64,000 nt of DNA. It comes from UBA5314 sp964635975. Lineage in GTDB: Bacteria; Bacillota; Syntrophomonadia; Syntrophomonadales; Syntrophomonadaceae. The notes under the pieces were generated by a model. It worked only from the letters and a program-made list of their open reading frames with translations. It was not told the DNA's origin and ran no database searches. The stretch lies in NCBI GenBank assembly GCA_964635975.1, contig CAZWPO010000001.1:248001-312000 (forward strand), given 5' to 3'. Each line of letters opens with the position of its first letter. Within the stretch, counting starts at the first letter, position 1. Made by a program: the position numbers and the translations under genes. This document shows, piece after piece, positions 59,298 to 64,000 of this stretch.

Positions 59298-59858
59298 ATG
59301 AATTGGTACACATTTGAAACGGCCTGGGGTTGGGCAGCAATAGCCTATCAAAACCGAGGCTTATTAAGGGAGGTCATATTGCCTATGGCTTCCCGTACTG
59401 ACATCTTGGACAGGATTAAAGGAGGCACCCGCATTCTGGCTGCGAACGCGGATTCTCCTGCACTTGCTCTTTCAGAGCGTATCAAAGCCTATTTTGATGG
59501 GGCTATAATCCAGGAATGGAACGTCAGCCTGGATATGTCCGTAATCACCCCTTTCACATGTACCGTGCTGGAAACAACAAGATATATAAATTATGGGCAA
59601 ACGTGTTATTACCATGATATTGCCGGGATTATAGGTAAACCTCAGGCTTCCCGGGCCGTGGGCCAGGCTTTGGCCCGCAACCCCTGGCCCCTCATCGTTC
59701 CCTGCCATCGGGTTGTTGGCGTACATGGCCTGGGTGGTTTTTCAGCTCCCGGAGGTAGCGATACTAAACAGGCTCTGCTGGAGTGGGAAAAGAAACAAAT
59801 GCAGAAGCAAACCACCGTTTGGGAAGTATTCTACAAGACTATGCCTAAAAAGTCTTGA
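59298..59858 (+). CDS. Methylated-DNA-[protein]-cysteine S-methyltransferase (O6-methylguanine repair)
   Basis: About 186 residues. The acceptor Cys lies in the strict motif IVPCHRVVGVHGLGGFSAPGG (written here split: IVPCHRVVG, then GLGGFSAPGG). Upstream are the DNA-recognition helix residues ASRAVGQALARNPWP. The enzyme transfers alkyl groups from O6-alkylguanine to itself. The N-terminal domain is short and divergent, as in Ogt-type proteins. It starts 3 bases after leuS and is probably co-transcribed with it, hence also under the T-box. Confidence 0.9.
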   Translation: MNWYTFETAWGWAAIAYQNRGLLREVILPMASRTDILDRIKGGTRILAANADSPALALSERIKAYFDGAIIQEWNVSLDMSVITPFTCTVLETTRYINYGQTCYYHDIAGIIGKPQASRAVGQALARNPWPLIVPCHRVVGVHGLGGFSAPGGSDTKQALLEWEKKQMQKQTTVWEVFYKTMPKKS

Positions 59859-59884
59859 GATAAGCATCAACTAGAAATATGATT

Positions 59885-59932
59885 AAAACCCGCTGATAGA
59901 TTCTGCGTTGATGCGCTGCTCAAGCGGGTTTT
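59885..59932 (+). terminator. Terminator after the leuS operon
   Basis: Arms AAAACCCGCT/AGCGGGTTTT enclose a 28-base loop and are followed by GTTTG. Lies 27 bases past the methyltransferase stop; it may work in both directions with the convergent rsfS. Confidence 0.65.
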
Positions 59933-59971
59933 GTTTGAAAAAATATTGTTTTGCAGCCGGTCCAGCAATTA

Positions 59972-60319
59972 CTACTTTTTAGTAAACACTACATGGCGCG
60001 ATCCTCCCCAAAGGTCTTCCAGGTTATAATACTCCCTTTCTTCCTGACGGAATACATGCAGGATTACCGAGTTGTAATCTAAAACTCCCCATATTCCCTG
60101 CTGTCCGCCTTCTCTGTGCAGTGGAACAATGCCCTTTTCTTTCAACTTTTCTTCCACATGCTCAATGATGCTCTTAACATGAACTGTGCTTCTTCCGGAT
60201 GCAATAATAAAATAATCAGCAAGTACAGTAAGCTCACTCACTTCAAGAACCGTCATACGTTGTGCGTTCTCATCCAAACAAGCTTCAGCCACTTCCTGCA
60301 TCAGTTCCTCTTGATTCAA
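59972..60319 (-). CDS. rsfS: Ribosomal silencing factor RsfS
   Basis: About 115 residues. RsfS binds uL14 and blocks subunit joining when nutrients run low. Family pattern: LEVSELTVLADYFIIASGRST near residue 25 (split by a few residues from the start), then REGGQQGIWGVLDYNSVILHVF and EREYYNLEDLWG. The nadD-yqeK-rsfS order is the standard Firmicute one. Confidence 0.95.
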   Translation of the reverse strand: MNQEELMQEVAEACLDENAQRMTVLEVSELTVLADYFIIASGRSTVHVKSIIEHVEEKLKEKGIVPLHREGGQQGIWGVLDYNSVILHVFRQEEREYYNLEDLWGGSRHVVFTKK

Positions 60320-60422
60320 TAACAGCCCTCCTCAAATCTTCAAGCGGAATTCTCCTATGGCCCCAATTATAACTCATGCTGTGAAGGAAAACTACCATAG
60401 CAGTTTTTCCAGGACTGCTTAT

Positions 60423-61013
60423 TCAGGAAATTTCGCCCTTTTCAATAGTCTCTAAATATTTATTCCGTACTTCTATGGTACGCGGATGGATAATTCGGTT
60501 TTGCTCCAGGCAATAACGAATTGTTGAATCCAGTCCAAAGTGCATTGCATCATCCAAATCCCTGAAAGCAAGATTTCTCAACCTCTCCTGCCCTGGATAA
60601 TCACGCCCAGGTTCTATCATATCGGCAAGGTAAATAATTTTGTCCATGTCACTCATGTGAATATCTCCCAGGGTATGAAACTTTATGGCATTTATTATCT
60701 CGGGGTCCTTGATACCTAATTCATTCGCTACCAACCAGGCTCCTACCGGAGCATGCAAAAGATCGGGCACCAGAATTTCAACTGCATCCAGCAGCAGACG
60801 ATTTTCCTCGGCGATGGCAATCAGTTCCTCACCGGATATACCTTTGGCATAGTCGTGTAATAGACCTATAAGATAAGCCTTCTCCCTGTCTATTTTGTAA
60901 TGACCGGCGAGCTCGCGGGCAACTTCAGCCACCTGTAAAGAATGCTTGAAGCGCTGTTTTGACAGCTTAAAGCGGATTATTTCTTTGATCTGATTGCTAT
61001 TAAGCATCATCAA
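60423..61013 (-). CDS. yqeK: HD-domain hydrolase YqeK (Ap4A phosphatase-like)
   Basis: About 196 residues. HD motif: KHSLQVAEVARELAGHY, then GLLHDYAKGISGEEL (His-Asp pair) and HAPVGAWLVANELG with a further metal His, DKIIYLADMIEPGRDY. YqeK proteins hydrolyse diadenosine tetraphosphate symmetrically in several Firmicutes. It lies between nadD and rsfS, 9 bases from nadD. Confidence 0.93.
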   Translation of the reverse strand: MMMLNSNQIKEIIRFKLSKQRFKHSLQVAEVARELAGHYKIDREKAYLIGLLHDYAKGISGEELIAIAEENRLLLDAVEILVPDLLHAPVGAWLVANELGIKDPEIINAIKFHTLGDIHMSDMDKIIYLADMIEPGRDYPGQERLRNLAFRDLDDAMHFGLDSTIRYCLEQNRIIHPRTIEVRNKYLETIEKGEIS

Positions 61014-61022
61014 TCTCCTTAA

Positions 61023-61634
61023 CTACCTGTAGAGCCCGCGTTCAATAATAAAACCTTCAACCGAGTCGGGCAGCATATACTTTATCGATTTATTCTTTTG
61101 GAGCCTTTTTCTTATCTCACTCGAGGATATATCCATACCTGGTATCTCCAAAAAAACCAGGCGTTTTTCTAAATCCCTGGGGAGTTCAGAAAGAGGTGCT
61201 TTATTCCAATCCACATTATATCCAGGCCTTGTTACTACGATAAAGTTGCCAGAGGAAGCGAGTGTCTTTACATCCTTCCAGGTATCCATCAGAAGCAACG
61301 AGTCAGCGCCCATAATAAAATAAATGGTTTTACCTGGATAAACCTGTTCGAAATACTTAATGGTATCTATGGTGTAGGAAGGTCCAGGCCGTCCGAGTTC
61401 ATGGTCAGAAATTGCAAAGCCAGAGTTGCCCTGTATAGCCATCTCGACCATCTGATAACGAATACGGGCCTCAAGGATTTCCTGGCCTTCTTTATGGGGA
61501 GGACGGGCTGCCGGAATAAAGACTACTTTATCCAGTCCCAGCTCATAGCGCGAGTATTCAGCCGCCAGTAAATGCCCATAATGAATAGGATTAAAAGTGC
61601 CACCAATAAGGCCCAGCGCGGATTTTTCCGTCAA
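61023..61634 (-). CDS. nadD: Nicotinate-nucleotide adenylyltransferase
   Basis: About 203 residues. Joins ATP and nicotinate mononucleotide to deamido-NAD. Nucleotidylyltransferase motif GLIGGTFNPIHYGHLLAAEY at residues 9-28, a PPHKEG loop, MGADSLLLMDTWKDVKTL and the C-terminal ISSSEIRKRLQKNKSIKYML. Complete and of normal length. Confidence 0.96.
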   Translation of the reverse strand: MTEKSALGLIGGTFNPIHYGHLLAAEYSRYELGLDKVVFIPAARPPHKEGQEILEARIRYQMVEMAIQGNSGFAISDHELGRPGPSYTIDTIKYFEQVYPGKTIYFIMGADSLLLMDTWKDVKTLASSGNFIVVTRPGYNVDWNKAPLSELPRDLEKRLVFLEIPGMDISSSEIRKRLQKNKSIKYMLPDSVEGFIIERGLYR

Positions 61635-61894
61635 AAATAAACACCTGCCTGCAAATATGCTTGCCGATGTGCATACGGGTATCGGCTAAGATCAAACCAT
61701 TATTACCAGTTGATTCTATTGAGCATATAGTATTCGATTTTAAGCATACTCTTTTGCTTATATCATCTAAACCAATGATAAACTATGGAAAACCAGGAAA
61801 GCAAATTTAGCGGTCAGTAAAGCAGACCCGGTCTTTCATATATATTCAAAAAGCCCTATAATAGTAATATTGATGTCGGTGTAAGGGGCCGGTT
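61635..61894. other. Divergent promoter region between nadD and the YkgJ-type gene
   Basis: 260 bases with no gene. TATAAT at 61857-61862 with a weak -35 (TTTCAT, 61834-61839, 17 bases apart) is a likely promoter for the downstream plus-strand gene. The nadD promoter should lie near 61650-61780 but is not obvious. Confidence 0.45.
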
Positions 61895-62515
61895 ATGACA
61901 GTTGAAATCAATCTAGTTTTTCATAATCAGGGTTTAAGAAGTTACATCGAAGTTGACCTTTGCGCAAATTGTCCACGTCAAGACGACAAAGGCTGCTGCG
62001 GATTCTATTCCCCTGTGTTTTATCTATGTGATCTGGCTTACCTGCTCAAGAATAAGCCGGAGCTGATTGATTACTTATTTTCGTTGCCCAACCTTACTAT
62101 TTTAGACGCGTCGGTAACCGTTAACAGCGCTAAAGACGGAACTTCCTATCGCTGCCAGTTCCATACCCGTGAAAAGGGATGCCTACTTCCTCAGCAGCTA
62201 CGCGAGTCAATATGCAGGCATTTTGTATGTCCGGGCATAGGCTGGGAAAGGGAAGAATCATTAAAAGCGTGGAGGGTATTTTTTGAGCAAGTGAATGATT
62301 ATGAAATCGCTTTAAATCACAAACTTGCGGACAGATTTAGTTCTTTAGGTCTTAGCCTGCGTTCAGTGGAACAAAGAGACGAAATCTTAGCGCGTTTGCC
62401 GGAGGCTTTCGAACACTTGATCAGCAGTCCCCCGGACTTCTTTTCAGAACTGCCGGCACTCAGCGAAGCCGTTATTTACAGGGAATTGAGCTTTGGTGTT
62501 GATTGGAAATTATAA
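61895..62515 (+). CDS. Cys-rich YkgJ/UPF0153-like putative metal-binding protein
   Basis: About 206 residues. Conserved-looking cysteines: CANCPRQDDKGCCGFYSP near residue 23, YRCQFHTREKGCLLPQQLRE near residue 88 and SICRHFVCPG near residue 108. This spacing is that of the zinc- or iron-binding YkgJ (CxxCxxCC) group, some of whose members bind an Fe-S cluster. The C-terminal half is helical and lacks cysteines. Function unknown. It precedes cysK by 27 bases, so co-transcription with cysteine synthesis is likely and a role in sulfur or metal handling is possible. Confidence 0.6.
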   Translation: MTVEINLVFHNQGLRSYIEVDLCANCPRQDDKGCCGFYSPVFYLCDLAYLLKNKPELIDYLFSLPNLTILDASVTVNSAKDGTSYRCQFHTREKGCLLPQQLRESICRHFVCPGIGWEREESLKAWRVFFEQVNDYEIALNHKLADRFSSLGLSLRSVEQRDEILARLPEAFEHLISSPPDFFSELPALSEAVIYRELSFGVDWKL

Positions 62516-62542
62516 GATTAATAATAAACCGGGAGGAATTAC

Positions 62543-63577
62543 ATGAACTGGAACGCAAATGCTGTTGTATTAAACAATGTACTGGAAGCGATCGGTCGTA
62601 CACCAATGATCAGACTCAGTAAAATCGGCAGCGATTTGAAGCCTAAGATCTGTGCCAAACTGGAATACAGCAATCCCAGCGGCAGCCTTAAAGACCGGGT
62701 GGTTTACGCTATAGTGACCCGGGCTGAAGAGCGCGGTGATTTGAAACCTGGAATGATACTATTGGAAGGGACAACGGGAAATACCGGGATCGCTACCGCT
62801 ATGGTCGGTGCCGCCAAAGGCTACCAGGTGATTATCGTTATGCCTGAAGGGATGAGCGAGGAGCGCAAGAAGACCATACAAGCTTATGGAGCCCAGCTTA
62901 TTCTTACCCCAGGCGCCGAGACCGATGTCGACCTGGTTCTAGAAGAAGTGAATCGCATCAAAGAACGGTATGGAAACCAGGTATTTGAAATTGGTCAGTT
63001 CTACCGTTTCGATAATCTGGCAGCTCACCTGGAAAATACCGGGCCGGAAATATGGGAGCAGACCGGCGGCCAGGTGGATGTTTTTATCATGTGCCAGGGA
63101 ACGGGCGGAACAGTTACTGGAACGGCCCGCTTTCTCAAAGAAAAAAATCCAAATGTTAAAATATATATCTCCGAACCCGCTGACTCACCGACTTTGTCAA
63201 AAGGCCAAATTGGCCAGCACAAGGTGCAGGGTGTAGCAGATGGCCTTCTACCAGATATATTGGATCTTCAGTATGTCGACGGCATAGTGCTGGTTGATTC
63301 AGATGAATGCATTGCCACCGCCAGGAAGATGGCCAGCCAGGAAGGTATATTTTGCGGAATATCATCAGGCTTAAACGTAGCTGCAGCTCGTAAAGTAGCT
63401 CAAAAATATCCCGACAAAAAATGTATCGCCACTATAATCAACGATAACGGCCTGCGTTATTTATCTACGGAATTATGCGGCCCAGCCGCACCTAGAAAGA
63501 CGCTGGATCGACAGTATAGCTTAAAAGAAGAAGACCTGGCAAAACTTAAACAGTATTCATTCGAAATCATCGAATAA
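62543..63577 (+). CDS. cysK: Cysteine synthase family PLP enzyme
   Basis: About 344 residues, fold-type II PLP enzyme. The PLP Lys is in NPSGSLKDRVVYAIV, the substrate loop is EGTTGNTGIATAMVG, and the phosphate cup is CQGTGGTVTGTARFL. The N-terminus VLEAIGRTPMIRLSKI matches cysteine synthase (O-acetylserine + sulfide to cysteine + acetate). The extra 25-30 residues at the C-terminus are typical of some clostridial members. The alternative is the cystathionine beta-synthase-like group, but no CBS domain is present. GGGAGG lies before the ATG. Confidence 0.93.
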   Translation: MNWNANAVVLNNVLEAIGRTPMIRLSKIGSDLKPKICAKLEYSNPSGSLKDRVVYAIVTRAEERGDLKPGMILLEGTTGNTGIATAMVGAAKGYQVIIVMPEGMSEERKKTIQAYGAQLILTPGAETDVDLVLEEVNRIKERYGNQVFEIGQFYRFDNLAAHLENTGPEIWEQTGGQVDVFIMCQGTGGTVTGTARFLKEKNPNVKIYISEPADSPTLSKGQIGQHKVQGVADGLLPDILDLQYVDGIVLVDSDECIATARKMASQEGIFCGISSGLNVAAARKVAQKYPDKKCIATIINDNGLRYLSTELCGPAAPRKTLDRQYSLKEEDLAKLKQYSFEIIE

Positions 63578-63596
63578 CTATATCGCATTCTTACAG

Positions 63597-63630
63597 AAGG
63601 CCCCTGGAGGATACCTCCAGGGGCCTTTTA
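63597..63630. terminator. Bidirectional terminator after cysK
   Basis: A 14-bp perfect hairpin (AAGGCCCCTGGAGG, loop ATA, CCTCCAGGGGCCTT) followed by TTTTAT, between cysK and the convergent membrane-protein gene. Confidence 0.9.
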
Positions 63631-63641
63631 TCAAAAGCAGC

Positions 63642-64000
63642 TCATTCATTTTGGGGCGCATGCTCAGGGATTCCGCGGTATAAAAATATTATCCACACGA
63701 CAACCAGCCACAGACCAGCGGTTGCATAAGTCAATAACACGTCTGATAAAAGATAACCCGCCCCGATCCTAGCAAGCGCCAATAGAACCAGAAAGCTTAA
63801 ACCAAGCAATTGGATTATAAACTTGCGACCCCGGTAGGTCGGCCGCCCCCCGGTGACCATCCACATCACATATGATGCCCACAGTGTATTTACCAGGGCC
63901 ATAGGGACCACATCCTGTCCGCCGGTAAGCCTGAAACTGCCCAGAACAATCTGGTCAAACCCTATGACAACGATCACAGCACCTAGAAGATTATAGATTA
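63642..64000 (-). CDS. Multi-pass membrane protein, cut by the window edge
   Basis: The minus-strand frame is open to the last base, so the start lies beyond the window. Visible residues include several hydrophobic spans (IYNLLGAVIVVIGFDQIVLG at the edge, then VNTLWASYVMWMV, QLLGLSFLVLLALARIGAGYL and TAGLWLVVVWIIFLY). An internal GTG at 63975-63977 could serve as a start, but there is no ribosome site before it. I do not recognise the family. It ends 12 bases from the shared terminator. Confidence 0.55.
   Translation of the reverse strand, partial: IYNLLGAVIVVIGFDQIVLGSFRLTGGQDVVPMALVNTLWASYVMWMVTGGRPTYRGRKFIIQLLGLSFLVLLALARIGAGYLLSDVLLTYATAGLWLVVVWIIFLYRGIPEHAPQNE

Noticed and set aside
1..64000. 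CRISPR arrays, complete insertion sequences, prophage or rRNA genes
   Set aside because: I scanned for regularly spaced repeats, transposase or integrase motifs and rRNA segments and found none; the repeats present are few and short.

Overview
The window is a chromosomal segment of a spore-forming, low-to-mid GC Firmicute (Bacillota, Clostridia). The gene order matches the conserved Firmicute block nadD-yqeK-rsfS / comEA-comEC / holA-rpsT-spoIIP-lepA-hemW-hrcA-grpE-dnaK-dnaJ-prmA-rsmE-mtaB / rpsU-yqeY-yqfC-yqfD-phoH-yqfF-ybeY-dgkA-cdd-era-recO-glyQS-ccpN-yqfL. Frequent TTG and GTG starts behind strong AGGAGG sites, sporulation genes (spoIIP, yqfC, yqfD), T-box control of aminoacyl-tRNA synthetases and an archaeal-like chaperonin in the dnaK operon fit an anaerobic clostridial lineage. 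A Syntrophomonas-like organism is my best guess, but it is an inference from gene content only.

Layout, left to right. 0-9.9 kb (minus strand): dgt, an iron-sulfur-flavoprotein-like flavodoxin, then the pyruvate phosphate dikinase module (ppdK, its bifunctional regulatory kinase/phosphorylase, a CcpN-type CBS repressor) and glyQS behind a glycine T-box. 9.9-22.3 kb is an accessory insertion between glyQ and recO: an SLH-domain surface protein and a truncated copy of its C-terminus, a DUF2992 (yjdF) gene with a likely yjdF riboswitch, an ECF sigma/anti-sigma/membrane-protein operon, a MacAB-like ABC efflux operon, and an orphan cGAS/DncV-like nucleotidyltransferase whose catalytic Asp pair reads Asn-Ile-Asn. 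22.4-44.3 kb (minus strand) is the housekeeping block: deoC, era, cdd, dgkA, ybeY, yqfF, phoH, yqfD, yqfC, a 33-residue membrane peptide, yqeY, rpsU, a HIT protein, mtaB, rsmE, prmA, then the heat-shock operon hrcA-group III chaperonin-grpE-dnaK-dnaJ behind a perfect CIRCE operator, then hemW and lepA. 44.3-56.3 kb holds spoIIP with a small downstream gene, rpsT, holA, an FAD oxidoreductase, a metallo-beta-lactamase-fold hydrolase, a MATE exporter, an amidohydrolase, comEC and comEA. 56.4-64 kb holds leuS with its leader, a methylguanine methyltransferase, rsfS-yqeK-nadD, a YkgJ-type protein, a cysteine synthase and the end of a membrane-protein gene cut by the window edge.

The most unusual observation is in the leuS leader (about 56474-56792). 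It is a leucine T-box riboswitch with a CUC specifier, a UGGU acceptor-binding bulge and a terminator, and it carries a complete, canonical tRNA-Ala(GGC) gene with encoded CCA between the Stem I/II region and the antiterminator, in the place where Stem III normally sits. The tRNA has every identity feature expected (G3-U70, A32-U38, invariant D- and T-loop bases), so one transcript appears to contain both a tRNA sensor and a tRNA. Second in interest are the group III chaperonin inside the dnaK operon and the catalytically altered CD-NTase-like protein with no visible effector partner.
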